From positions 8,422,429 through 8,486,428 of the forward strand of contig OY288247.1 of the NCBI GenBank assembly GCA_958450325.1: a stretch of DNA of 64,000 nt, written 5' to 3'. The position numbers and the translations under genes are program-made. This document shows positions 33,492-45,079 of the stretch, piece after piece; position 1 is the first letter of the stretch, and every line of letters starts with the position of its first letter. The notes below the pieces were generated by a model. The model saw only the letters and a list, made by a program, of their open reading frames with translations, was not told where the DNA came from and ran no database searches. The stretch is from Agrostemma githago. Lineage: Eukaryota; Streptophyta; Magnoliopsida; Caryophyllales; Caryophyllaceae.

Positions 33492-34194
33492 AAGATAAAA
33501 TGAGTAAATTGACTAGAAGTATTCTCGGGCTTGAATCGTTTTATCTATGGAAGCTGGACCATGAGTTGATAGATATTCCTTTTAAAGGACCAAGATTCAC
33601 TTGGTGTAATAACAGAAAAGGAACGGATTGAGTCTACGAAAGAATAGATAAGGCTTATGCCTCAAACGACTGGTTACAACTTTATCCTGATTCTGGAGTT
33701 ATTCACCTACCGATTCAACTTTCGAACCACGCACCTATCATCTTCAATACTAACCTAGCTTATGATTAAAGGAGAAGACCATATAAAGTTGAAGCATGGA
33801 GCCTCAATATGGATGAAGGGATTGAGGTGGTCAAGCAAATTGGAACAAGGAATTTAAGGGATCAAAAGGTTTTATTGTCGTGAGGAAATTGGAAATCGTC
33901 AAACAACAACTTATGAGGTGGATGCTAAATAAGAAAAATGAATGGGGAAAGAAATGGGACGAGTTTGATGTTGATTTATCGAAAAACTTAGAAAAGATAT
34001 TTGAAGGAGGGAATGATGTTGACTATGTTAAAACACATGATAGGTTAAAGGAATTTACTAAGTCTGCAACTATTTATTGGAAGCAAAGGGCAAAACTTAA
34101 ATGGGCAGCAGAAGGAGATGTATGTACTAGATATTTTTTTAATAGCGTCAAAGGAGGAAGAAGCCGTAACTTTATTCTGAGTATTAAAAGATAG
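33492..34194 (+). pseudogene. LINE ORF2: end of endonuclease and linker to reverse transcriptase
   Basis: About 45 codons (DKMSKLTRSILGLESF to FTWCNNRKG) look like the substrate-recognition end of an exonuclease-endonuclease-phosphatase domain. A stop follows, then SNHAPIIF, the usual end of that domain (SDHAP). The linker reads in another frame from 33880 to 34194 and contains YWKQRAKLKWAAEGD, typical of plant LINEs before the reverse transcriptase. No active protein is possible. Confidence 0.7.
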
Positions 34195-34251
34195 GATGAG
34201 ACATGGACACAAAATACTGATCTCATAGGAGCTGAGTCTAAGGAATTTTTC

Positions 34252-35283
34252 ATGACTCTATTTAAGGCAAATGAGCAAATAGGGGAATTTGAGGAGTATT
34301 ATCATCAACATCGAGATTTCTTTACTCCCATGGAAGGAAGCATTAGTGCTGAGGACAAAGATAATCTGACTAGGAAATTCTCAGCAAAAGAGGTTCGAAC
34401 ATCGGTTTTTCAATTGGGAGAATTTAAATCACCGGGACCGGATGGTATACCGGCAGAATTCAACAAGAGATGTTGGAGATACATTAAGCATGATATCACA
34501 GACGCAGTATGTGCTTGTCTTAATTCAGGATTTGTTTTAAAAGAAATGAATAAAACCTTCATTACTCTTATTCCAAAAGTGGATTGTCCTGAGAAATTCG
34601 AGCACTTTCGACCTATTAGCCTCTATAATGTGATTATGAAGATCATTATGAAATGTATTGTGAACCGAATGAAAAGCCTGATGCCTCGGATCATAGGAGA
34701 GTATCAGAACGCCTTTGTGTCGGGTAGATCTATCCTTGGTAATATATTGATAGCTGACGAATGTATGCATAAACTGAAGTCGCACAAGACAGAGCGAATT
34801 GGTGAAGTAGCATTCAAAAATGATATGAGTAAGGGGTATGATAGAAGTGATTGGAATTTCTTAAAGAGTGTCTTGATAAGCTTTGGATTCCCTGGTCATT
34901 TTGTTGAGCTGATAATGAATTGTGTTACCACGGTGTCCTATGCTATTTTGATTAATGGAGTTCCACTCCAATTTTTTAAGCCAACCTATGGTTTAAGGCA
35001 AGGAGATCCGCTTTCTCCTTATCTTTTTGTTCTGTGTACAGAGATTCTATCAAGACAACTGATCAAAGGTGGTATCACGAGGGAGATACAAGGTATAAGA
35101 GTGGCCAGAAATGCTCCGAAGATTTCATACATGTTGTTCGCTGATGATTCTCTATTCTTCTTAAAAGGAGTATATGGTAACTTAACTAACTTCAATAATT
35201 TATTGGAGAAGTATTGTGATTTGTCTGGACAAAAAATCAATAAGGAGAAGTCAGCAATGGTTTTTAGTCCCAATTGTATGTAA
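34252..35283 (+). pseudogene. LINE reverse transcriptase domain
   Basis: 343 open residues covering the reverse transcriptase core. Conserved blocks in order: KSPGPDGIPAEF (59-70), FRPISLYNVIMK (119-130), KNDMSKGYDRSDW (189-201, first catalytic Asp), LRQGDPLSPYLF (248-259) and MLFADDSLFF (294-303, catalytic Asp pair). It would copy LINE RNA at a nick in target DNA. The active-site residues survive, but the frame closes at 35283 and the rest of ORF2 is broken. Confidence 0.85.
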
Positions 35284-36600
35284 CCGGAGGGTGATTAGGG
35301 AAAGTCTTAAACTGTTTAAGTTACGACCGTGTGCGAATTTGAGGAAATATTTAGGAATTCCATAAATGAGTGATACGAATTCAAGGAATATAGATAGGAG
35401 GATTTTCGACCAGATTTTGAAAAGAATAGGGTCGTGGAATGGAGTGTACCTCTCTCCTGCAGGGCGATTAACCTTAATCCACTCGGTTCTTGCCAACCTT
35501 TCAAGTTTCTTTCTATCGGTATTTAAAGTACCGATAAGTGTGGCTAATTAAGTTAATGCTTTATTAGCTCATTTCTGGTGGGCTGGCAATAAATTGGGGA
35601 GAACGTTGCACTGGAGATCGATCAAATATCTCAGCTTACCTAAGAATATAGGATGTCTATGGATAAGAAGTGTAGAATCGACTAACCAAGCATTGCTTGC
35701 AAAGAATGCCTGGAGAAATATTCAAAATAAAGACTTGCTTGTTAGTAAAGTTTTTACGGTAAAGTACGGGCAATTTGGGAATTACGAGGAGTTCAAAGAG
35801 TAGACATAGAGGTCTGAAGTCCAGGGTCTGGAAGGGCATTGTTAAAGGAAAGGAAACCTTGGATCACGGATTGGGATGGATGGTGGGAATTGAAGAGGAA
35901 ACAGATACTAATTCAGTGAATATCTTCCAAGATAGGTGGGTAAATGGTAGTATACCGATTATTAAAACTGGAGTGAATTTAGAGGACCCCTCAATTAATG
36001 CTAGTTGCTAGAAGATTAAGGATCTTCTTACGATGGATAAAGACTGGAATATGGATAAGCTTGCACTAATTTTCACCCACGAGTGGTGTACTTAGATTCA
36101 AGCAATTCCACTGAAAACAACTTCAAAGGAAAATCGTTGTTTTTGGACAAGAACAGGATCTGAGAAATATACCGTCAAAATTGGTTATTATGAACTGATT
36201 CAACCGTTAGTTGATTCTGCTGAGTGTTCTCATAAAGCGAGGAAAACGATCAAGAATTTTCCTATGTTTTATAAGAATTTTCTGTGGAAACTTCCTGGTC
36301 CTGCTTCATGGAAGATCTTTTATTGGAAAATATTGAGTAATTCTATTCCGTTAGGGGTGGAAAGGGCAAAAAGAAATCTAGTAGGACCTTACCATTGCGT
36401 GTTGTGCTTTAAGGAAGGGGATGTAGACTCCTCTACTTCCTTGTCATCTTCTCTAGAGATGCTTGATCATCTGTTCAGAGACTGTTCTGTGAGTAGGCAG
36501 CTTTGGCAGGGTACTACCTTCTACAGGAGCGTGCTAGAAGGTAGTAATATGGATTTTTGGGATTGGTTCATGAGGCAAACGATACATCTTTTCGAGTAGG
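35284..36600 (+). pseudogene. LINE ORF2: connector and zf-RVT region
   Basis: Short frames (35366-35551, 35594-35803, 35775-36011, 36264-36599) match the thumb/connector of plant LINE ORF2, for example SWNGVYLSPAGRLTLIHSVL. The zinc-binding region CVLCFKEGD...LDHLFRDC lies near 36396-36485. Several stops and frameshifts. Confidence 0.7.
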
Positions 36601-36638
36601 ATGATCTCTGGTTCGGACTGTTTCACTTCATTAATGTT

Positions 36639-37277
36639 TTGTATAACATTTGGCTCATTAGGAACAATATCGTTTTCAAAGGAGAATCAAATACAGCAGT
36701 CGGGCTTCTAGTTAGATATAAGGAGTCTCTACACTCCTTGAACGATATTTGGGAGGATATGAAGAAAAAGAAGGGGAAAGAGCCTAGCTGTAATGAGGAA
36801 GTTTCTGATAGGGAGAATCAACGTATTTCTATTAGAAACTCTAAGGAAATTCGGATGATTTCTCCGGTGCAAAGAAACCGGCAATGCCCGAATACAGTAC
36901 TAAATGTGGATGCAGGATGGATTAACTCAGGAAAAGCTTCAGCTGGTTGGTGTATCAAGAAGAATAATAGTGGAATTTCTAGGGTGGGTACTGCTTCGTT
37001 TTGGGTCGAATCGGCACTTTAGGCGAAAACTTTAGCGGCCATCAAGGCCATTCGGTGGGCAAGAGAAAATGGTTATCTTCATGTAACTGTGGTGATGGAT
37101 TGCTTACAACTGGTTTATCAACTGGCTGAGGTCGAGGATTATCATCATTGCATCAAAGACATTGTGCCGGAATTTCACGCCGAATCAACTTATATCCATT
37201 GTTTATCTATTAAATATGTATCTCGAAATCTTAATACCTGCGCTCACAATCTTGCAGCTATACAGTTACGCTATTAA
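36639..37277 (+). pseudogene. LINE RNase H domain
   Basis: C-terminal RNase H of the type found in many plant LINEs. It has the first Asp in LNVDAGW, a Glu in the ESAL segment, MDC for the next Asp, and SIKYVSRNLNTCAHNLA near the end. An in-frame TAG at 37019-37021 interrupts it, probably from CAG. Confidence 0.72.
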
Positions 37278-37308
37278 GGTGGGTTTGTTTTTTATGGCAA
37301 AAAAAACA

Positions 37309-38180
37309 CCATGTTATCAATGTAACAAATTTCACCACCTTATACTTCATGCTGCATATTATTGGAAGATTCATATTATATTAAACTATTTCTCAAGACT
37401 TTCAAGTATTATCGAGAAAATAATAGCGTAAAATATGGAGTAATTTATAAAGAAAATAATAACATAAAATGTGGAGTAATTTATAAACTTAAAAAATGTC
37501 AGAATTTTTTTGTGCCCCCTAGGTGAAAAATCCTAGGTCCACTACCGGACATACACAGCGAAACGGAGATTCATAAGTCGACCTAAACCGATAAATCTAT
37601 CCCGATCTACGATATGAATCGATTTAATTGCGTAAATAAGTACAAGTTGCGAAAAAAATCGAAGAATACGTCCAATTGTAGCACGATCGATCGATTAACA
37701 TCGCTTGTGGAAGTGTAAAACTCGTTCCTCAAGATTCGTGAAATAAGAAACCCGATATTTTAGAAACTCGCTTCGTAATACTCGATTTGTAATTTTGATT
37801 TTCTAGAGAGATGAAACAGAAATGAATAATGAAATGCTTTTGAAGTTTCTATAATAAGTTGTTGCCTTTTAATGAGGACGATTGTGTGGATTTATGTCGA
37901 GTTTTTTAAACGGTTTTTAAAAAAACGCTTCATTTGTGTCGAGTTTCAAAATAAAATACTAAACATATTTTTTAAAATATGAAGCGAAAAAAAACGACGT
38001 AATAAGTGTCAATTAAAACACGATTTCTAAAAAAGTCGATTTGGTGGAGTCGGTTTCAAAATTAGAAATCGTAAATATTATCGACTTCGTGAATCGAAAA
38101 TATTAGAAACAAAAATTAAAAAATAAAAATAAAATCTAATTTAGAGCAAAGTCGTCATTTTATGTAATTAACGCCGACGA
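37309..38180. other. AT-rich intergenic stretch with a short tandem repeat
   Basis: No gene seen. A 36-bp unit is repeated twice with few changes at 37416-37451 and 37452-37487 (GAAAATAATARCRTAAAATR...). Confidence 0.6.
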
Positions 38181-38269
38181 TAAAGAGTAGTCCCCCCCCC
38201 ATTAACCCCTTTTGTAATGACGAGTTAATGGGTTTCTTCGCTACCATTTATTTATTATAATAAGTTATT

Positions 38270-38380
38270 TGTATCACTAATGGCACAAGAGTCCATTAGT
38301 GTTGGAGTGGCTGAAGTGGGAAATGGATTTATTTGTGGCACTATGGGTCCTGGATTCGACCATTGTTATGGATAGTTTCT
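38270..38380 (+). repeat. SINE-like segment, related to 59455-59525
   Basis: Contains CATTAGTGTTGGAGTGG and later TTGTGGCACT and TGGATTCGACC. The reverse complement of 59455-59525 has the same order (TAGTGTTGGAGTGG, GTTGCACTTGAGG, TGGGTTCAAC). The last motif resembles a Pol III B box. Possibly a tRNA-derived SINE; no clear ends. Confidence 0.35.
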
Positions 38381-38399
38381 TCTTTACTTATTTATTTAT

Positions 38400-39180
38400 T
38401 TATTTGTTTATTTATTTTGGTAAAATGTAAGAATTGCATTCCAAAACCAACCATACAACTTGGCAACTAAGGATGAATACTAAATATAGATAAATTATCT
38501 ACTGAAAACACCTAATTTGCATCTGCAAATGAGGTTGAATCCGAGTCTATATCTAATATCATTCTTAATTAATCGACTCACAATACTAGGTCTTAATTAT
38601 ATTTATTTTATTTTTCACAAAATACTACCACTATATGGAGTAAGTTTCTATACGGAGAGTCGAGCAAATGACCTCAAGTCAATTGGTGAATCATTCTACC
38701 ACTAGTCGACTAGAATATAATCCTTTATTATATAAAGCTGCAGCATTTGGAGGCCTCATATTAAGCCACGTAAGATTATGATTAGGCGTCTGATGTGGAT
38801 CATATGTGGCAGCTTATGTGGCACTTGAAAACAATAAGAAAATCTTGCCAAAACCGTCAAATTAGTGACATTTTAGGCAATAACTGTCTAAAAGATATTT
38901 TATTTAGACCATGATCTAGAACCGTCAATAACTTCTCACACAACTCCATAGACGGTTTTCTAAGGAGTTTAGAAACAGTCAACTCCATTTATCAGTACTC
39001 TCCCCATCTCACCCAACTATTTCTCTGTCTCATTCTCTCTCCCGTTCATTGGGAAGAATGTGATCAAATTAAACACCCATTCTCTCATCACCTCAATCCT
39101 AATTCAATTCGGTCTTTCGGATGACTAATTTCAAGTATTATTATCAAAATAGATTGGAAGCGATCGAATGATGACCTTTG
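38400..39180. other. Intergenic stretch with repeated AACCGTC/GACGGTT words
   Basis: No gene. Around 38860-38975 the words AACCGTCAA, AACTGTCTAA, AACCGTCAATA and GACGGTTTTC recur in both orientations, the look of a transposon subterminal region. Element type not assignable. Confidence 0.35.
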
Positions 39181-40121
39181 TAGTTGATGCTGCCTACGCG
39201 ACTCCCGACGTCGCGCCCAAGGAACGTCATGGCTCTCATGCTCTCCTCGATCTCACGATCCTTCTCTTCCAGGTTTAATCGATTTCTACTTCCTGATTTT
39301 GTAATCAATTCACTATGCAATGTCGATTTTGATTTCTGCTTAATCAATTTTTGTCTGATTAATTATTTGATTATCCGGCGTAGATTGGGTGCAGTTTCAT
39401 GAATTTCTGGACATTGAAACACGAGAACGATACTGCTGAGTTTGTTCAATCTCTTGATCAATGGCAGCTTTACCCTATTTTTCATTATATAATTTTAATT
39501 TTGTTCCTCCTTTTAATCTGTAATTTATGTTAACTGTGTTTTCTCTTCTTTTAATTGTGTTTTCTCTTCTTTTAATCTATTTTTTTTAAATATATGTTAA
39601 TCTGTAATTTAGGTTTATATAAAAAAAACTTTTACATCTTAAAAGAACATTGTTCATAAATTGTTTCTTGAAAAAAGTCTGATTGTTCATTAAAAAAATA
39701 TATTATAATTGGAGAAGGAATTTTCGGAAAATGATCAACTTGAAGGTTTGAAAAAAAAAATATTCATCTACGATTAGTTATTGTTTAATGTTGATTGTTG
39801 TTCGATGGGATGAAAATTAGGGTTTTTTTATGATTAATTGGAGTTGTATTTTGGTTTGTTTGGATTAATTTTATGGTTAGGATTTAGGAATATTTGTAGT
39901 TGGATTTAGAAATGTTTAGTTATTGTGATTAATTTCAATAGTTAGTTATTGTGATGTTCATTTCAGCTGTGCAGTGAAAGAAGTATTAACATTACAGTAT
40001 TACAAGTAGATTGCTAAACTATAGATTTTCATGTTTGAATGTAATTTTTAATAGTTTGATGATGCGCGTGGGTATTGAATTAATTGCAATTTTATAGTTT
40101 GTTGAAATTCAATAAGTTCGA

Positions 40122-40375
40122 TTTTCGTAATTTGATGATGTGGGCTCCATCAATTCTTTTCTCTTGCATTTACGGGATTCCTTAAGACACGAGACTAAGA
40201 TTGTTATTTTTTTGTGTTTGCTTCATTGGAGTTTTTGCAGTTTGTTTTCGTAATTTGATGATGTGGGCTTAACCATCAATTTTTTTATCTTGTATTTACA
40301 GGGTTCCTTAAGACACGGGAGTAGGATTGCAATATTGTTGTGCTTGCTTCATTGGAGTTGATGCAGTTTGCTTCT
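40122..40375. repeat. Tandem duplication of about 123 bp
   Basis: Unit 40122-40244 (TTTTCGTAATTTGATGATGT...) is repeated from 40245 to about 40375 with substitutions and small indels. Both copies carry TTCCTTAAGACACG. It lies in intron-like sequence of the decayed gene downstream. Confidence 0.75.
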
Positions 40376-40689
40376 CTATGGTGTTTTGTTTTCCGAAAAC
40401 TTAACCGTATTTTTTTATTCAAAATCTTGCAGCAGTATTTAAGTCTCGATGACTGTCTTCAAATATATTCCCCATGTTATAGCCGCCTTTGTTTATGAAT
40501 TTGCTCAATTGTCTTAGCCAAATACAAAACTTCTACTGTATAACTGAAGCCACTAGGAGATTTTCTTCATTACATCATATTTTTGTGGCTGACAAATGCT
40601 TATGAACAAATGCTTATGATTTTCACATCGTATTTTTCACATTCATTACTTCCTGGAGCAAATGCTTATGATTTTTTGCCTGACAGCAC

Positions 40690-41640
40690 CAAACACATCT
40701 TTCTTCCGTAGCAACACCAATAGCAAACTTGTGTCCGTAAATAGTAAGAAAACATGGGGTACCAAATCAAAAGTAGGCAAGCCGAAAATTCCACCGTTAC
40801 CAACAACATCAACAATAACAATGGCGTGATTGGCTAAGGCAAAGTGACGTCATTTCAAGTAGCTTTCATTGTGGAGGACCACTGCCTCGCGGACAACAAC
40901 TTCTCAAAAACCTGTTTTGCTTTCCGCTTTGACGCCTCCTTCCTCATCTCCAAACCCTCCCTCAATCAGGTTAGCCCCTTCGCCAATCACTTTAACAAAC
41001 CATGAGATGATATTGACCTTTCACGTTACAATGGCACTTTCATAGGGTCGTAGGACATGCACGCCCCTAACCTAGCTTAATTTGTTCACATGTATTGTCT
41101 CCTCTCATTAACGACGAAATAATCTCACCCAATTAATTAATCATTTTGTTTAATGGCCACTTTGAAAGTGTAATTTCTTTAATGTTGTGGATCAAAATGT
41201 ACCAAGTGGCCACTTTGAATTGTCTATTACATTAAGTGGGTCAAAAAGCATGAAGTTAAGAATTGCAGATGTCGTCAGTTGTCCTACAAAAAGAAAGATG
41301 ATTGGATGCATAAACCAATTAATTGAATTAACAGAAGATGGGCAACAAATATACAGGGACATTCAATACCCAACATTTACATCTAGCAGTACATCTATTT
41401 TCCTTCTCCTTTTTTCTACCTCTTTTTTGCAATTTATTTTTTCTGAAAGTGTAGTAAAAATTAGTAGAGGAGGACGTCTGGAAGAAGGCAGTTAGCTCAC
41501 GAAAGAAGCATGCCATTTTGCAAGGAATGCAGGCTGTTATGAATACTTATAACTTCGTTGTTGCTGTCACTCCTATCGCCGCTTCCTGTTCTTGCGTTGG
41601 TCTCACTAAAAGTACAACTGATTTCGCGTGAGAGACGGAT
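40690..41640 (+). pseudogene. Decayed host gene with LisH-like exon remnants
   Basis: Sequence at about 40853-40975 translates as a LisH-like helix pair (VAFIVEDHCLADNNFSKT, then FRFDASFLISKPS) and ends in a plausible splice donor (CAG/GTTAGC). Around 41475-41560, WKKAVSSRKKHAILQGMQAV could be a later exon of the same gene. The frame upstream contains stops. No intact gene is possible. Origin as a captured fragment or an old gene copy cannot be decided. Confidence 0.35.
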
Positions 41641-43378
41641 TAGTCGATGAAGCTATTAGATGGGGTCTATGTCTTAGCACATAGCTATTAACAACCCTTC
41701 CCAACAAAGCAAATGTAGCGCAAGTTGACTTGACCCATACCAACTTAAGTTACTTGATAAAGAAAAATGGAAAGTAAGACTAATCATGATCACAATTCAC
41801 AAACAATGACAATTGAACCGATATGTATCCAAAACAGAAAGTCCTCTATTCTCTTACATTCTTCCTTAAGTACGCGAACAGTGTAATAAGTTTATGTTTG
41901 ACAATTAGAACTAAGAAATCTTTACAAATTGTTTCAAATATCACAAGTAATAGAGCACTTACTCCTTTGTTAGGAGTGGATTAGAAGAAGGGTGCGATAC
42001 TCTTTGGGCAATTCAAAGTCACCTGGACAGAAAAGGGGTAAGTCATATTATTGTCTTCTGTGCCGCATAATTCTGAAAATATGAAGCTAGAGAGAGGACT
42101 CTAAATTTACCTTCGTTGGTGATGATTATTAACCCAATCGTTGTTTTTGTCTTGAGGACATACCAAGTAAGATGATATATTAAAGTATGAAAAACTTGGA
42201 GTTGTCAAGACCACCAAAAATAATGAACGAAAGAAATGAAAGTTGTCCATAATACACATTTGACGTACCCAACTCTTTAAGTCATCAAATAAACATAGGA
42301 CAGACTTTTGACTCTTTGAGAATGTATGAAGCAAACAACAAATGTTTTGCGTTTTGCAGGGTTCTGAATTTTTTTCTCGGTACGTATCCGCGACAGTTTT
42401 ATAGAAAAATGTGTCGAATTTCGAAAAATCGTATAATTGAAATCAATATACCGTATCGTATATGTATAATAACATCGTATTTTATATTTTGGTTCATCCC
42501 TAATTAAATCAAACAAAAGGCACAAAAATTCTAGTCCTCAACAAGGATTAATGCATGGGGTAAGTTGGTAACTCTATAAATAATCTCGATTTTGTGTAGT
42601 GGTAACCAGTACAGTTAAGATAAGGGGTTATAAGGATTGGGTTAGCATAAGGACGCCGTATCACTTTCCTTCAATTATGTCGTAAGCACTATAATGAGTA
42701 ATGACGAATGGGTCGGACGGTCGGGTTTTGGGTTCGATCATTTCGGGTTCGGGTAAAATACAGGTCATGTGTATTCCGGGTTTTAAATATATGGATTTTG
42801 TATGGGTCAGATTTACATGGATTTCGGGTAAAATACGGGTCATATTAACCCATTTTAAAAACCATAATTATCTTTATTTTTTAAAAATATAATTTTATTC
42901 TTAATTTTCTTAATTTATCTAATTTAATATTAGTAAGAATATACATGTTTTGATTTAATACTCCATATTTTTAAAATATATTAGATATTGCATTTATTTA
43001 GGAAATGATATGTTGTCCTTGAAATTTGTTACTTTACATGTATATAACGAACTTTAATTACATTTATTGAATTTTTTTATCACTAAATAATCATGTGATA
43101 AAAATATGATTTAAGATATTTATAAGCATATTATTTCTTTATGTGAACTGTTTATAAGCTCATCCAAGAATGATTTTTCATTCTTGGATGAGACCCACCA
43201 CATCCACCTCATTACTTTTATTCTATTTTTTTCATCCTAAAAAAATTGCCCCATCCAAGAGTGAAATTTTTATCCTCCAGTGGGTCCAACATATTTCATT
43301 ACATATCCACTCAGTTCAATATTTTCATTGTTACTATCAATATATGATAACAATTTAGCATGTGGTTTTATATTGTTA
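41641..43378. other. Intergenic stretch left of the Helitron
   Basis: No gene. 42700-42850 has G/T-rich imperfect repeats of the GGGTTCGGGT and GGGTAAAATACRGGTCAT kind. A perfect hairpin (TCATCCAAGAATGA arms, 4-base loop) lies at 43160-43191. Confidence 0.5.
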
Positions 43379-43410
43379 CTAGTGTGTTACCCGTGAAAAA
43401 TTTCACGGGT
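43379..43410 (-). terminator. 3' terminus of Helitron 1: hairpin plus CTAG
   Basis: Plus-strand CTAG at 43379-43382 (CTAG also on the minus strand), then six bases, then the stem ACCCGTGAAA / TTTCACGGGT (43389-43398, 43401-43410). Short hairpin 6-12 bases before CTRR is the Helitron rolling-circle termination signal. The downstream base on the element strand is T. Confidence 0.85.
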
Positions 43411-44560
43411 TGTTCGCTTGTGATTATATGAAAGATGGAATGAAGTAAGACGGTGAATAAAATTCTAACGATATCAATCAACAATGTATATTAAAAAGTA
43501 AGCAATCTATTCAAGATGACATCATCATGAACTTTCTACTCCATGTTGAGAGTACTTGAATAGATTCATTATGTAACAGTTAAGCATATGAACGAAGAGG
43601 GCGATGTCAACGCGTCTTACAGCACGGCTAATTAGTATATTATAGAATCCCATAGCTACCCGGTCATCAGCAGCTACCACGTATCATATATGTTCAAAGT
43701 AAGCATCGTAGCGGTAAATATTGATATAGTTTTGGCATTCTTATAATCTGAAGTTCGTATCGGATGTCCGTTTGTTGTAACTTAAAATTAAAAAGAACGT
43801 TTTTGTACAAAAGAAATTTGTATTGATTTTTTTTTCCCTGATCTGTGTCAATGACAACAAGATTAGATAATTTGGTGTGGAAAAAAATTTGCACGCAACA
43901 TTTCTGAAATGACAAACGCTATTCGTTGGGTGGACTGGGTTCACTTAAGTTAAGGCTAAACGCAATGAAACCTGCTTGATTTTCTGATGCATAACGGAGT
44001 ACGGGATCAAAATTTGGAATAGGCCATTTTCCTTGTATATTGGGCTGACTTTCACTGCTGGAAGTGTAGTGGAGAAGGCTGATTCATGGCCCAACTATCT
44101 CGGGTTGCTTGGATTCCTCAGTCCAATAGAAATGTGTGACCAACCAATACCAGTTATGGGTCAGAAAGTACCGCCTGGTCCACAATTGGGGGCAACAGTC
44201 CAGCGAGAAATTGATGAACATCGAGTATAATGTGATTGACACGAAGCTAACGGAGCCGCAACTTAAAAATACCATTCCTGACGGTATTAAGAAGTCGTAA
44301 TTAGAACGAACTTTATGTGGTAAAAAGTAGTGAAAACATGTTCTAATCAGTGTATATATATATATTGGTCGAAGTCGTAAGTAAATCACGCGAACCGGAA
44401 GTCGAAGAGTTATTACCATTCAAATATATATATTCAAAGTACACATGACATCTACCAATTTGAGCATTTTAAGAGAAAACTTAAACTTGCATGCAAATCT
44501 AGCTCCTCTACATCCATTAAAAAGCACAATCCAACAACCAACGTTTTCTAATCAATCGAC

Positions 44561-45079
44561 ATGTATAGAGAGTTGATGTGGCCGCCTAAATGCATTCTCG
44601 ACAACATGCCATACGATGTGCAAGACGGGTGGTATATATGCCAGAATTTGCATATTCTTAAAATGAGATTAATCTACCTAGGCTATAACGTGGTTGGGTT
44701 AGATCCTTGTATATCGCCTACGCTTGATTTCGAAAGGGCGGTCGTAGTTGAGTTTGGAGCGAGGCTCCCAAACTACTTTCAAGCATTCAAACTTCAAAGG
44801 GAGTTTGAAAATGAAGGGATGACCAAGGAAGCAATGGCCAACCAATGGGATCACCAGGCCGGTCCACATTGTTGGGTCGCTTCTTGGGAGGATGAAAAGT
44901 ATTTATCAACGACCACGGACTACCGTATGGTGCCAATTTGGTGCCGTTACGTTGGAACGTACTTGGGTGAGGCCGAGGAATTTGGGACCTATGGACATGT
45001 TATGGACGCTTTGAATGAAATATACCGGGATTTCTACGTCGATTCAATGCATGGCAACGGATGTAAGTATGTTGACTGA
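44561..45079 (+). CDS. XS-domain-like protein 1, Helitron cargo
   Basis: 172 residues in a single exon. The sequence fits the XS domain of SGS3/FDM-type proteins, which bind dsRNA with 5' overhangs in RNA silencing: MWPPKCILDNMP (6-17) near the start, LKMRLIYLGYNV (33-44), ERAVVVEF (58-65), FQAFKLQREFENEG (73-86) and GPHCWVASWED (101-111). It lacks the zinc finger, coiled coil and XH domain of full SGS3 or FDM proteins, so it is a bare XS module. A TATA-like run (44351-44366) lies upstream. It is transcribed opposite to the Helitron genes and lies between the helicase and the 3' end. The open frame suggests function or recent capture. Paralogous to the next gene. Recognition is by motif memory, not by search. 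Confidence 0.65.
   Translation: MYRELMWPPKCILDNMPYDVQDGWYICQNLHILKMRLIYLGYNVVGLDPCISPTLDFERAVVVEFGARLPNYFQAFKLQREFENEGMTKEAMANQWDHQAGPHCWVASWEDEKYLSTTTDYRMVPIWCRYVGTYLGEAEEFGTYGHVMDALNEIYRDFYVDSMHGNGCKYVD

Larger units (their letters stand above)
33492..37308 (+). mobile_element. Decayed LINE with RNase H, split by element 1
   Basis: Contains in order the end of an endonuclease domain, reverse transcriptase, zf-RVT and RNase H, which is the ORF2 layout of plant L1-like LINEs. It ends near an A run (37301-37308). It begins abruptly at the LTR of element 1, so the 5' part should lie to the left of this window. Many stops and frameshifts. Confidence 0.82.

Noticed and set aside
43389..43410. 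Helitron hairpin as a copy of the LTR palindromes (both contain TGAAA..TTTCA)
   Set aside because: The flanking arms differ (ACCCGTG versus GGGTG), and position, hairpin spacing and CTAG fit a Helitron end; similarity is likely chance.
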